Positions 54,421 to 63,966 of a stretch of 64,000 nt of DNA are shown one piece after another; within the stretch, counting starts at the first letter, position 1, and every line of letters begins with the position of its first letter. Under the pieces are notes generated by a model that worked only from the letters and a program-made list of their open reading frames with translations, had not been told where the DNA came from and ran no database searches. Position numbers and translations under genes: made by a program. Origin of the DNA: Mariniflexile sp. AS56 (GTDB taxonomy: Bacteria; Bacteroidota; Bacteroidia; Flavobacteriales; Flavobacteriaceae); assembly GCF_030552475.1 (NCBI RefSeq), contig NZ_JAUPED010000004.1:186001-250000 (forward strand), written 5' to 3'.

Positions 54421-55647
54421 TTAAGCCGTTTTTACTTTTAAACGTTTCATTCTTTTCTTCACATTCCCTTGAACCACATAATGATCGATTGTTGGTGCAA
54501 AAACATTCATTAATAAGATGGCTAACATCACACCTTCTGGATATGCTGGATTAAACACACGAATTAAAATAGATATGAAACCTATTAAAAACCCGTAAAT
54601 CCATTTTCCTTTATTTGTTTGAGATGCTGTAACAGGGTCGGTCGCCATAAATACGGTACCAAAAGCAAATCCACCAATCAATAAATGCTCCCAAAAAGGT
54701 GTGCTCATTAATCCGAAAAATTTACTAGACTCAGTTATAACTCCTGCATCTACAATTTGATTGAAGATAAGCCCCATAACAACCGCTCCAAGAGCAGAAG
54801 ATAACATGATTCTCCAACTTCCTATTTTAGCGAATACTAAAAACAAACCTCCTAAAATGATTAAAAGTGTAGATGTTTCTCCTACAGAACCCGGTATGAA
54901 CCCCATAAACATATCCCAAGCAGAAAAAGCAGCCTCTTTACCTTGTGCCAAACTACCTAAAATAGTTTCACCAGAAATAGCATCTAGGTTTGCACCTGCA
55001 GCAATTTCATTCGTTCTTTCAACAGCTCCTTCAACCCATACTTTATCTCCAGACATCCACGTTGGATATGCAAAGAATAAAAAGGCTCTAATAGTAAGTG
55101 CTGGATTTAAGATATTCATTCCTGTTCCACCAAAAACTTCTTTACCTATAACCACACCAAAAGCTACGGCTACAGCCAACATCCAAAGTGGAATATCTAC
55201 AGGTACAATAAGTGGCACTAACATACCAGTTACAAGGTATCCTTCTTCTACTTCATGTTTCTTAATGATAGCGAATAAGAATTCAATTCCTAAACCTACA
55301 CCATAAGAAATAAGTACTAACGGAATGATTTTCCAGAAGCCAATAAAGAAATTATCTAAAGTCCAAAATTCTGAACTAAAGAAACTTCCAGCAACAGATT
55401 GAATCTCTCCTACTGCTAAATTATGTTGGTAACCAGCGTTAAACATTCCGAAAATTAAACATGGTACCATCGCCATAATCACGGTATTCATGGTACGCTT
55501 TAAATCGTCGGCTGCTTTTATATGAGTTCCATTATGTGTGATCTCATCTGGTAAGTATAAAAAAGTATGCAGCGCATTAAACGCTGGAGCCATTTTAGAC
55601 CCTCTATACTTTCTTTTTAAAATATGTAATCTTGTTTTTAAATTCAT
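54421..55647 (-). CDS. nqrB: Na+-translocating NADH:quinone reductase subunit B
   Basis: 408 residues, about ten membrane helices, homologous to RnfD. It holds a covalent FMN, riboflavin and the quinone site. The expected flavinylation motif (D-x-x-S-G-A-T) appears as LDAISGETILG: the acceptor T228 is kept but the alanine before it is E227. GTGMNILNPALTIRAFLFF and FMATDPVTASQTNKGKW are conserved. Overlaps nqrA by one base. Confidence 0.97.
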   Translation of the reverse strand: MNLKTRLHILKRKYRGSKMAPAFNALHTFLYLPDEITHNGTHIKAADDLKRTMNTVIMAMVPCLIFGMFNAGYQHNLAVGEIQSVAGSFFSSEFWTLDNFFIGFWKIIPLVLISYGVGLGIEFLFAIIKKHEVEEGYLVTGMLVPLIVPVDIPLWMLAVAVAFGVVIGKEVFGGTGMNILNPALTIRAFLFFAYPTWMSGDKVWVEGAVERTNEIAAGANLDAISGETILGSLAQGKEAAFSAWDMFMGFIPGSVGETSTLLIILGGLFLVFAKIGSWRIMLSSALGAVVMGLIFNQIVDAGVITESSKFFGLMSTPFWEHLLIGGFAFGTVFMATDPVTASQTNKGKWIYGFLIGFISILIRVFNPAYPEGVMLAILLMNVFAPTIDHYVVQGNVKKRMKRLKVKTA

Positions 55648-57002
55648 TACCCTATTTCTTTAAGCATTACATCTAATCCTTTTCTAATAATCTCTTGATG
55701 TGGTTGTTTAGACACACAAACAAATTCGGTTAACGCGAAATCTTCAGGCGCTACTTCGTACATACCTAAAGCTTCCATTTCGTCTAAATCTTTATACATG
55801 CAAGCTTTTAAAATTTGCATTGGAAAAATATCTAAAGGAAATACTTCTTCGTAAACTCCAGTAACAACAAAAGCACGGTGCTCACCATTCGTATTGGTGT
55901 TCAAATCGTACTTTTTATTAGGGGTTAACCAAGAAAATGTAAACGCTCTTGTTGTAGATACCTTATTAAAAACAGGTTTATTCCAACCAAAAAGCTCATA
56001 ATCGTCACCTTCTGGAATTACAGAAATCACATTACTATAATAATCTAAATTACCATCTGGCTTAATACGTTTACCACTCAACACATTTCCAGAAATAACA
56101 CGAACACGTGCTTTCCGGGCAATGCCTTTATCATAAATCATCGTTGCCACTTCACTACCTATTTTAGTAGTAAAATAACGTGGTTTTTCGATAGAAGAAC
56201 CCGCTAATGCTACGATACGTTCTGCATTAAATTTACCTGTTAAAAGCAATTCGCCAATAATAACTAAATCTTGTGCAGCAACCGTCCAGACAACTTCGCC
56301 TTTATTTACAGGGTCTACTTTATTAATTAAAGTACCAACATTCCCTGAAGGATGTGGTCCCGATACTTTATGTAACGTTATACCCGTTAAACCAGCCAAT
56401 GGTGAAGAAGAACTTGCACCAACCGACACATGCACCTTACCTTCTGTAAGTTTGCCCAATGCCGTAACCGCTGCTTGCAATGCTGCTTCTTTTCCTTTTA
56501 GAGTAAAGTCCAAATCGGCCGCCAAAGGTGCACTTGCATAACCAGAAATAAAAATAGCCTTAGGCGATTTCTCTGGGTTTGCAATCACATCATACGGTCT
56601 TTGCTTTACAAAAGGCCAACATCCAGAAGCTAATAAATGTGCTTTCACCTCGTTTGGCTTAGCTGCATCTACATTAAACACACCGTAATCTTGGTATGTT
56701 TGCGTTTTGTCTGCTTGCAATTTAATGGATAGAATTTTGCGTTTTTCACCACGTACAATCTCTAAAATTTCACCAGAAACTGGAGAAACAAACTTAATGT
56801 TTTCGTTAGATTTATCGAAAAAAACAGGCTCACCTGCTTTCACGACAGCTCCAACTTTAGAAATTAATTTAGGGATAACGCCATGGAAATCTTCAGGCCT
56901 TAAAGTATAAAAGTTGCTTAAAATCGCCTTTTCCAAGGTTTTTTCAGCTTCACCTTTAAGTTTAATGTCTAGACCTTTTTTAATGCGAATGTCGTTTGAC
57001 AT
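55647..57002 (-). CDS. nqrA: Na+-translocating NADH:quinone reductase subunit A
   Basis: 451 residues, the cytoplasmic subunit without membrane helices or flavin. Typical parts are DIRIKKGLDIKLKGEAE, FVSPVSGEILEIVRGEKRK and HPSGNVGTLINKVDPVNKGE. First gene of nqrABCDEF, which pumps Na+ outward while passing electrons from NADH to quinone; the order is the standard one. Confidence 0.97.
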   Translation of the reverse strand: MSNDIRIKKGLDIKLKGEAEKTLEKAILSNFYTLRPEDFHGVIPKLISKVGAVVKAGEPVFFDKSNENIKFVSPVSGEILEIVRGEKRKILSIKLQADKTQTYQDYGVFNVDAAKPNEVKAHLLASGCWPFVKQRPYDVIANPEKSPKAIFISGYASAPLAADLDFTLKGKEAALQAAVTALGKLTEGKVHVSVGASSSSPLAGLTGITLHKVSGPHPSGNVGTLINKVDPVNKGEVVWTVAAQDLVIIGELLLTGKFNAERIVALAGSSIEKPRYFTTKIGSEVATMIYDKGIARKARVRVISGNVLSGKRIKPDGNLDYYSNVISVIPEGDDYELFGWNKPVFNKVSTTRAFTFSWLTPNKKYDLNTNTNGEHRAFVVTGVYEEVFPLDIFPMQILKACMYKDLDEMEALGMYEVAPEDFALTEFVCVSKQPHQEIIRKGLDVMLKEIG

Positions 57003-57040
57003 ATTTTTTTATATTGAAATTATTTGTCTAAAAATCGATG

Positions 57041-57048
57041 CAAAAATA
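57041..57048 (-). promoter_or_regulatory. Putative -7 element of the nqr operon
   Basis: Minus strand reads TATTTTTG, 38 bases ahead of the nqrA ATG. Confidence 0.55.
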
Positions 57049-57159
57049 CAAATTAATAATGCAGTTTTCATAATAAATACTTAGAAATTTTGCGGAACAA
57101 TCAGAATATAGAACTTAGGCATAAAATTTGTTTATATTTACAAAAAAACAGCTTCAAAA

Positions 57160-58413
57160 ATGCCTGCATTAAAGTCTTCTTATTTTTTACTTTTATTAAT
57201 TCTTCCATTTGGAAGTTTTTGTCAAGTTAAAGAAATAAACCCACCAAACTTTATAAAAACCATCAATTTTAAAGGTAATACACCAGAAACTCAATTGCCC
57301 ATAATAAAATTGGGTGAATATGTGGTCTTAGAATTTGATGCACTAAACGGCAATGAAGACGATTATTATTATAAAATAGACCATTATAATTATGATTGGA
57401 CGCCTTCAGTTTTAATGAAATCGGAATTTATGGATGGTTTCGATAACCAGCGTATCCGTAATTATGAAAACTCGTTCAACACCTATCAAATTTATTCGCA
57501 TTACCAATTAAGCATTCCTAACGAGCAAACCAAACGTTTAAAAGTATCTGGCAATTATTTGTTAAGTGTTTTTAATAGTAATGATGAATTGGTGTTTTCA
57601 AGAAAATTCATGATTTATGAAGACAAAACAGCTGTTGGTGTAAGCATAAAACGAGCACGCGATGTACAGTTTATTGAAGAAAAGCAACGTGTTGAAATTA
57701 TTATTACCTCCAACAGTGCTCAATTAAACAACCCAACGCAAACAGTAAAAACGGTTATTGTTCAAAACAATAATTTAAACACAGCCATTTACAATTTAAA
57801 ACCACAATACACCCTTGGCAACCAACTTATTTACAAATACGATACCGAGACTAGTTTTTTAGGGGGTAATGAATATTTGTTTTTTGAAAATAAAGATGTT
57901 CGAGCAGCCAATACTGGCATTCGAACCATCGATTTACAAGAACTGTATCACAACTATTTATTCACGAATGTGGAACGTGCCAGCAAACCCTACACTTACA
58001 ACCCCGATATTAATGGTAATTACGTAATAACCGTTTTAGATGCTGAAAACCCAAGTATCGAAGCCGATTATGTTTGGATGCATTTCTCACTAGTACCAAC
58101 GGAAGCACTTAAAAACAAAAACATACATGTGTATGGAAACTTTAACAATTACGTTATAGACGAAAGCACCAGATTACTTTTTGATGAACGTCATACTATT
58201 TTCAGAAACGCCATTCTCTTAAAACAAGGGTTTTACAACTATAAATTTGTTGTGGTAAATAAAAACGGAATTCTAGATGAAGGTGCTATAAGTGGCAACT
58301 TTTATCAAACAGAAAACAACTACAAAGTGGTTGTGTATTACCGCGATTTAGGTGCTCGTTACGACAAGATTATAGGCATAGGCGAAGGCAGTTCTGTGAA
58401 TATCACGAACTAA
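57160..58413 (+). CDS. T9SS plug protein (DUF5103 family)
   Basis: 417 residues with a signal peptide (MPALKSSYFLLLLILPFGSF). The mature protein is two beta domains: the N-terminal one (FKGNTPETQLPIIKLGEYVV, DYYYKIDHYNYDWTPSVLMK) and a C-terminal one (NIHVYGNFNNYVIDESTRLL, GFYNYKFVVVNKNG). This is the DUF5103/T9SS plug family, which closes the periplasmic side of the SprA translocon. It fits with the T9SS sorting domain of the DUF1501 protein. No other T9SS component lies nearby. Confidence 0.88.
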   Translation: MPALKSSYFLLLLILPFGSFCQVKEINPPNFIKTINFKGNTPETQLPIIKLGEYVVLEFDALNGNEDDYYYKIDHYNYDWTPSVLMKSEFMDGFDNQRIRNYENSFNTYQIYSHYQLSIPNEQTKRLKVSGNYLLSVFNSNDELVFSRKFMIYEDKTAVGVSIKRARDVQFIEEKQRVEIIITSNSAQLNNPTQTVKTVIVQNNNLNTAIYNLKPQYTLGNQLIYKYDTETSFLGGNEYLFFENKDVRAANTGIRTIDLQELYHNYLFTNVERASKPYTYNPDINGNYVITVLDAENPSIEADYVWMHFSLVPTEALKNKNIHVYGNFNNYVIDESTRLLFDERHTIFRNAILLKQGFYNYKFVVVNKNGILDEGAISGNFYQTENNYKVVVYYRDLGARYDKIIGIGEGSSVNITN

Positions 58414-58520
58414 ACACACCGTTTAACTAATATTTAAACCAAACAAGCCCCAATTCAGTAATTACCGCTTAAAATTTAGTATTTTAGCAATCTAAACAAA
58501 TTGAACACCCCAAATTTAAA

Positions 58521-58907
58521 ATGGTTCAACAAGTCACAAGAGGCATAAAAATTTCCGTAGAGACTACCTACGAAGGCTCATTTTATAAAAACTATAAAAT
58601 ACAATACGCCTTTGGCTATACCGTAACTATTGAAAACCAAAGTAAAGACTCTGTGCAACTTAATGCACGCCATTGGGAAATTTTAGATGCATTAAACAAT
58701 GTTGAAATTGTTTCTGGCGAAGGTGTAATAGGTAAAAAACCGGTGTTAAAACCTGGCGATTCACATACCTACACATCGGGTTGTTTACTTACTTCTCCGT
58801 TTGGCGCCATGCAAGGACATTACAGTATGGTAAATTTTACCACTACCAAAAATTTTAAAGTTACTATCCCTACCTTTAAATTAAGCGCACCCTTTGCGAT
58901 AAATTAA
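58521..58907 (+). CDS. apaG: ApaG domain protein
   Basis: 128 residues, complete ApaG beta-sandwich: IKISVETTYEGSFYKN, YTVTIENQSKDSVQLNARHW, the GEGVIGKKPVLKPGDSHTY loop and PFGAMQGHYSMV. Classic ApaG mutants affect Co2+/Mg2+ efflux and Ap4A levels, but the molecular role is unclear. 107 bp after the plug gene, same strand. Confidence 0.93.
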   Translation: MVQQVTRGIKISVETTYEGSFYKNYKIQYAFGYTVTIENQSKDSVQLNARHWEILDALNNVEIVSGEGVIGKKPVLKPGDSHTYTSGCLLTSPFGAMQGHYSMVNFTTTKNFKVTIPTFKLSAPFAIN

Positions 58908-58973
58908 CCCACTTAAAAAAACATTATTTTTAAAATTGTTAGAGAAGCATTGTTTCTATAGCAAGACTCCTGT

Positions 58974-60041
58974 TTATTTATTAATAAGCACCCAAAGTTC
59001 TACTTCTTCTGAAGCACGCCAGTTTTGATCGCGTTTAGTTTTTTCAGAGGCTTTTTTTACGGTTCTTTTCAAACACGCTTCCAACTGAAACCTTCCGCCT
59101 TTAGCCAACTCCTTTTCTATAGGATGCCTATTTGTGACATTGGTAATTTGAGCCAAATTTGAGAATACAATTACAAGCTTCCCTTCAGGCAACAATCTTT
59201 TTTTTGCGGCTTCAAAAAAATCTGGAAACAGGTTCTGATTGTAATAAATAGCACCGTCCAGATTATCAATATCCTTAGATTCAGGCAACCAAGGCGGGTT
59301 AAAAACAATCAATTCGGTTTGTTTTTCAAACTTCCCAAAAAGATGACCGAAATCCAATTCGATTTTACGAGACAACTTAGTATCGCCCATAAACTCTGTT
59401 AACCCCACGATAGCGTTCGGGTTTACATCTGTTCCAAAAACCTTCTGAAAACCAGACTTTATCATTTGAAATGAAAGCACTCCACTACCAATACCAACAT
59501 CTATCGCCGACTTTTTAGGTCCTTCATAGCGTTTCAACCAATTATCAAAAAGTATTAAATGATCAAAACGGGTTGGAAAATACGTTCCATAATACGGATG
59601 CAGTTTATTACGTAATACAGGAATAGAAATTCCGTTTTGGTACCACTGCCATGCACTATTAAGCCCTTGTACCTGAGGAAAGGTTAATAAAAAATCGCTA
59701 GTCTCTGGATACAGTTTTTCCAACCAACCAATACTAGGCGATTTTTTAACTGTTAATTTATGAGCAGCAATTTCAATTAAAACAAGGTTTGATAATTTAT
59801 GATATTCTGCCCGAAATACCCGTTGCTCCTGAAACGTTTTATTAGGTAACTTATTCTTAAGGTACATTTGCAACTCCTTTAAAAGCAACAAGCCATTACT
59901 GTAAAACGCCGTTATCAACACAGGTTTACCAGCTACTAATGCCTTAATCGTAGACCTAATATCTGAGGTGCTATTAAACAATTCTAATTGTTTTCCAGAG
60001 ACCATAGGTTCCGGTTTGTTTACATGAATATTGGTAATCAT
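58974..60041 (-). CDS. SAM-dependent methyltransferase, HemK/RsmC-like
   Basis: 355 residues. The C-terminal half is a class I methyltransferase with AIDVGIGSGVLSFQMI at ~180 and NPPWLPESKDID at ~255; NPPW marks enzymes that methylate planar nitrogen, such as bases or glutamine side chains. The first ~150 residues are a separate domain that may bind the substrate. The C-terminus ends SEEVELWVLINK. Target not identifiable. Single gene with a candidate promoter ~170 bases upstream. Confidence 0.82.
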   Translation of the reverse strand: MITNIHVNKPEPMVSGKQLELFNSTSDIRSTIKALVAGKPVLITAFYSNGLLLLKELQMYLKNKLPNKTFQEQRVFRAEYHKLSNLVLIEIAAHKLTVKKSPSIGWLEKLYPETSDFLLTFPQVQGLNSAWQWYQNGISIPVLRNKLHPYYGTYFPTRFDHLILFDNWLKRYEGPKKSAIDVGIGSGVLSFQMIKSGFQKVFGTDVNPNAIVGLTEFMGDTKLSRKIELDFGHLFGKFEKQTELIVFNPPWLPESKDIDNLDGAIYYNQNLFPDFFEAAKKRLLPEGKLVIVFSNLAQITNVTNRHPIEKELAKGGRFQLEACLKRTVKKASEKTKRDQNWRASEEVELWVLINK

Positions 60042-60586
60042 CTTTATTTTGTTTTCGTATAAAAGGAAAAAAAATTACTAGTAATCAGGCTACAAATTGG
60101 CCACTAGAGTTTCATGAATCACAATAAAAGCTTGAAAGAAAAGCCTTAGCCATTCGCAAAAGTTGCGCGAAAAGATAATTTATATCTACAGATAAATAAT
60201 TCCGCTACAAAGGTACTTTAATAAACCACTTTATTATCACAATAGTAAAGTATTATCTATCAACAAATAAATACAGTACAACTATTTACAAGGTGTTATT
60301 AAATTAGCATTCACTCTCTGACCTACACCTTTTTTCCGTCAACAACCCTACTTCATACCTTACAAACTTATAAAAGCATCAATTGTAACATTATCACCCC
60401 CTTGTTGCTACAATAACCCCCAACCTATTCTTTAGGTATTAAATAAATTAGCAATGAACTAAACAATTACGAACTATTTAAACAAGATTCAATACCAACT
60501 TCTTTAATCACTAAACATATTACATATGGAAGGTGTTCTTCTTCCAGAAAGCACACATATCGAGTTTAAATATTAACTAAATATTT
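60042..60586. other. 545-bp intergenic region
   Basis: No open reading frame or RNA gene. It contains the minus-strand -7 element at 60208-60215. The rest is AT-rich, with runs such as ACCCCCTTG and ACCCCC near 60400-60425 and no long inverted or direct repeat. It probably holds the promoter of the glycoside hydrolase genes, but no TAnnTTTG was found on the plus strand close to 60587. Confidence 0.5.
60208..60215 (-). promoter_or_regulatory. Putative -7 element for the 58974 methyltransferase
   Basis: Minus strand reads TACCTTTG, about 170 bases ahead of the methyltransferase start, implying a long leader. Confidence 0.35.
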
Positions 60587-62242
60587 ATGAACAAAATTTA
60601 CTTAGTAATTCTATCCATTTTTCTATTTGTGAGCTGTAATAAAGACGGCGACACTGAAGAAGTCAACAACCTAGAAATGACATTCATTCAATTTGATGTC
60701 ACATTATCATCTGGAGAAAAATCGATTGGTGTTATTGGTGAAGACAACAAAATTATATCCCTACATGGTGTCAAAGATCCTTTAGAAATTAAGTCTGTTA
60801 CTTATAAATATTCCGAAGGGGTTTCCATAATAACGCCAAATCCAGAAACAAGAATTGGTAAATGGGAAGTTACTGAGAAATTTAGACTTCATTCTGATGG
60901 AGATTTCGAAGAGTACACGGTAGAAATTGTTGATTTTGAGAAGCCAACGTATGCAAATAAAGCAACCATAGCCCCACTTGAAAAATTTGGAAGGGTTACA
61001 AAATATCATATGTATGACTTGAATCATAATGCTGGAGCTTTAAATAACATCGGTAATGCAGAGAAAGCTTTTGGAGAAGATAGTGGTCAAGCCAAAATGA
61101 ATGGTCTTAGAGTCCCATTATTTTGTGGTGATGCCTTTGGAGGACATCCTGCAGAAGGTGAGGTAGTAGAAAGTGTTTACGCAACTCTTTTAAAATCTAT
61201 AGAGAATGCGAAAGCATCTTATTACGGTACTGAACCTTTTATGATTTTTTTAGGTTTAAAAGTTTTAACATCAAATAAAGCTGAGTATTTTCCTGATTGG
61301 GTAACAACAGAAGCACCAACGGTGCCTAATCCTGTAAAATATGCACAATTGATTGTTGACTATGTTGCGTTTATGCATGAACATGGACACGTAGTAAACT
61401 ATGTCGCTTTTGATAAAGAAGCTGCTAGAATGGATGTTACAGGTTTTACGATAGCTGTAGATACTTTAAGAGCAAGAACTGCAAGACTTGGTTATGTGGT
61501 GCCAAAAATTGTGGCTCCAGAATTCTATAAACCATTAGGTGAATCTGGGTCTTTTAACGATTTATACAAAATTAATGGAGAAGATAGATTTGACGTATTT
61601 GGTAATCATTATTATATGAATCATCATAATGCAACTATTCATCCAGATTTAAAATACGAATATGAACTAGCTCAAAGTGATAAATATCGTGAAGCTTGGG
61701 CTACAGAAGCACATTGGGATGCCCTTAGGTGTAGTAATGTTTACGAAAATGATAGAGAAATTTGGACTTCTGAACTTGCTATTGGATGTATGTTTGATTG
61801 GACTGACCTTGGATTAGACTTAGTAAGTTGGTGGGATTACCCTTTATCTGGTGGGAATGCACCAAGACATTATATTACCAGAGCATATACTGAAGCTTTG
61901 ATTGGTTCACAACCTATAAGAATGTTAGATCATGATGGTGAAGAAGTACTTAGTAGGGAGAAACTTCATAGTAGAGCCTATATAAGAGGTAATGAAGTAA
62001 ATGTGTTTTTTATTAACACTGTGAGTCCATGTAAAACTTTTATACCACCTTTTTACGAAGAATACCCTGTAGGGATTCTAGATGGTTTTAAAATTGATGG
62101 TACTATAAGTGTAACACAATGGGATGATGATGATCAACCTCTTGGAGCATCTTTTGTTATAGAACCTGTAGAAGAAAATCAATTTCTTATAGATATAACA
62201 ACAGGTTCATTTACTCATGTTTCATTTAAGATAAAAGAATAG
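60587..62242 (+). CDS. Probable glycoside hydrolase, clan GH-A-like, lipoprotein
   Basis: 551 residues with a lipoprotein signal (MNKIYLVILSIFLFVSC, cysteine 17). A beta domain (~25-115) precedes a probable TIM barrel (~120-430) and an ending beta domain. Barrel landmarks: LRVPLFCGDAFGG, VAFDKEAARMD with E278, IVAPEFYKPLGESG, FGNHYYMNHHN and AWATEAHWDALR with E374. E278 and E374 lie 96 residues apart, the spacing expected for acid/base and nucleophile in clan GH-A; this is inference. GH30/39/5-like enzymes or algal polysaccharide hydrolases are candidates. Arg codons are 17 of 18 AGA/AGG, unlike the neighbouring genes. A GH43/117-like gene follows after 56 bp. Confidence 0.7.
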   Translation: MNKIYLVILSIFLFVSCNKDGDTEEVNNLEMTFIQFDVTLSSGEKSIGVIGEDNKIISLHGVKDPLEIKSVTYKYSEGVSIITPNPETRIGKWEVTEKFRLHSDGDFEEYTVEIVDFEKPTYANKATIAPLEKFGRVTKYHMYDLNHNAGALNNIGNAEKAFGEDSGQAKMNGLRVPLFCGDAFGGHPAEGEVVESVYATLLKSIENAKASYYGTEPFMIFLGLKVLTSNKAEYFPDWVTTEAPTVPNPVKYAQLIVDYVAFMHEHGHVVNYVAFDKEAARMDVTGFTIAVDTLRARTARLGYVVPKIVAPEFYKPLGESGSFNDLYKINGEDRFDVFGNHYYMNHHNATIHPDLKYEYELAQSDKYREAWATEAHWDALRCSNVYENDREIWTSELAIGCMFDWTDLGLDLVSWWDYPLSGGNAPRHYITRAYTEALIGSQPIRMLDHDGEEVLSREKLHSRAYIRGNEVNVFFINTVSPCKTFIPPFYEEYPVGILDGFKIDGTISVTQWDDDDQPLGASFVIEPVEENQFLIDITTGSFTHVSFKIKE

Positions 62243-62298
62243 AACAGCACTATTTTACTCTGAACTAAATACTCTAAACTTTTTTAATTAAATCACTA

Positions 62299-63414
62299 AT
62301 GAAAAAAATAATATTAACCACTTTAACACTTTCAATATTTGTTGCTTCTTGTCAAAACAAAAAAAGCAAGAACCCAGAAACTAAGAAAAATGAGGTTTCT
62401 CAAAAACAAATAGAAGTTCCTACAGCAATGTCAGATCATTGGAAACTAATTGGAGAGTCCATAAACGAGCCTGGTTATGATGTTTGGGGAAGTTCACCAA
62501 TAAGAGATAACCAAGGAAATGTACATCTTTTTGCTGCCCGATGGCCGTCTAGCACAGCATTTAAAAAAGCTTGGCGTTTCGATAGTGAAATCGCTCATTA
62601 TATAGCAAAAAGTCCTGAAGGCCCTTTTAAGTTTTTAGAGGTTGTAGCGAAAGGAAAAGGTAATAAAAATTGGAATTCTGCTGGTTTCCATAACCCAAGT
62701 ATTAAGAAAATTGATAATACCTATGTTTTAGTATTTATTGCCAATGATGGCGATAAAAATCATGGAGCTAGTCAAAGAATAGGCATTCTTACAAGTGATA
62801 ATCTCAATGGGCCATGGGAAGAAATACCAAATAAAAATGAGCCCGTACTAAGTCCGCCAACTGATAGTGCTATTTGGTGTTATGATAGTGGACTTGGTGT
62901 AAATAACCCAAGTATTATTAAACACCCCAACGGCAACTATTATTTGTATTTCAAAGCCATGGCTGGTCCAAAAGGTAAAGGCGGAAAAGTAAGTATGGGT
63001 CTTGCTATCTCAGAAAAACTAGAAGGTCCATACACCATTCAACCCAATCCAATTACCACCAACAACGTTCGAATTGAAGATGGTTATGCTTTCATGTGGA
63101 AAAATAAAATTTGCTTATTAACTACAGATAATCATGGGATTCTCGAAAAAGGAGGTGGCTTACTTTGGGTGTCTGAAGACGGACTCGAGTTTAATTCGGA
63201 GCCCTTATCTGGCTTTCACAATTTTCAAAATTATTACCTTAACGGCGCTATACCTGAAAATGCAAATGCGCGTTATGGCAATGGTGTTAAATTTGAAAGA
63301 CCTCAGCTATTAATGGATGCCAACAACGAACCCGAATACCTATATTGCCCTAGCGGAATAGCCTTAGATGGCAGTGACGGAACAAACAACTATGTATTAA
63401 AATATCAAAAATAA
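62299..63414 (+). CDS. Probable glycoside hydrolase, five-bladed propeller (GH43/GH117-like), lipoprotein
   Basis: 371 residues with a lipoprotein signal (MKKIILTTLTLSIFVASC, cysteine 18). Repeated blade motifs HNPSIKKIDNTYVLVFIAND and NNPSIIKHPNGNYYLYFKAM and the opening YDVWGSSPIRDNQGN are typical of five-bladed beta-propeller hydrolases. Asp in the opening motif and Glu/Asp in VRIEDGYAFMWK are candidate catalytic residues. GH43 or GH117 (anhydro-galactosidase) relatives are possible; the family is not certain. Forms a pair with the GH gene upstream. The next gene starts at the base after the stop codon. Confidence 0.75.
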   Translation: MKKIILTTLTLSIFVASCQNKKSKNPETKKNEVSQKQIEVPTAMSDHWKLIGESINEPGYDVWGSSPIRDNQGNVHLFAARWPSSTAFKKAWRFDSEIAHYIAKSPEGPFKFLEVVAKGKGNKNWNSAGFHNPSIKKIDNTYVLVFIANDGDKNHGASQRIGILTSDNLNGPWEEIPNKNEPVLSPPTDSAIWCYDSGLGVNNPSIIKHPNGNYYLYFKAMAGPKGKGGKVSMGLAISEKLEGPYTIQPNPITTNNVRIEDGYAFMWKNKICLLTTDNHGILEKGGGLLWVSEDGLEFNSEPLSGFHNFQNYYLNGAIPENANARYGNGVKFERPQLLMDANNEPEYLYCPSGIALDGSDGTNNYVLKYQK

Positions 63415-63786
63415 ATGATAATAATCGCAATAATTAATCTTTTTTTGGCCGTATTAGGAGGAATAACAACAATTCTAGTAGGCACATTACTCATTAGGCA
63501 TAGGCAACTCATTGCATACTTTAAAAACTCATTCACTTTTATAAAAGAGGACTACCAGTCTGAAATAGAAGTGACCTACGGCAACTTTTTTAATGAATCT
63601 TTCAAGGCCTTTAAGTATGGTATCAAATCTATTCGGAAAAGTGAATCTTCCCATGTTTATCATGACGACAAAACAAATGAAATTAATCAGATATTAGTCT
63701 TAACAGGCAAACTTCTGGTTGTTTCTGGAATTTTAGGAATAATTATAGCCTTCATTGGAACTATTTGGATGCAAAAATGGACATAA
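63415..63786 (+). CDS. Small two-helix membrane protein, unknown function
   Basis: 123 residues. One membrane helix at each end (IIAIINLFLAVLGGITTILV and LLVVSGILGIIIAFIGTIW) with a polar middle of about 70 residues (FTFIKEDYQSEIEVTYGNFF). Its ATG directly abuts the preceding stop codon, so it is translated with the hydrolase gene. Not recognised. Confidence 0.65.
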   Translation: MIIIAIINLFLAVLGGITTILVGTLLIRHRQLIAYFKNSFTFIKEDYQSEIEVTYGNFFNESFKAFKYGIKSIRKSESSHVYHDDKTNEINQILVLTGKLLVVSGILGIIIAFIGTIWMQKWT

Positions 63787-63798
63787 CCAGCATAAAAC

Positions 63799-63966
63799 AT
63801 GGTTCACAAAAAACCTTCTACGCTAAAAACATTTTCCAAAATACTAAACGAAGTATTTATAACTGAAGAAATCAAAAACTTAGAGGCCTTTTTTCGTAAG
63901 TTAATGTTTATTATATTCGTAGGAACAAGGACCGTTGGGCATATCCCATTGTTGTGTTTAATTTAA
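63799..63966 (+). CDS. Short open frame, possible gene fragment
   Basis: 55 codons from ATG to TAA: MVHKKPSTLKTFSKILNEVF, then ITEEIKNLEAFFRKL and a less protein-like hydrophobic end. The first 35 residues look like the start of a real helical protein; the ending suggests a frameshift or deletion. A transposase remnant is possible but unproven. It starts 12 bp after the membrane protein gene. Confidence 0.35.
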   Translation: MVHKKPSTLKTFSKILNEVFITEEIKNLEAFFRKLMFIIFVGTRTVGHIPLLCLI

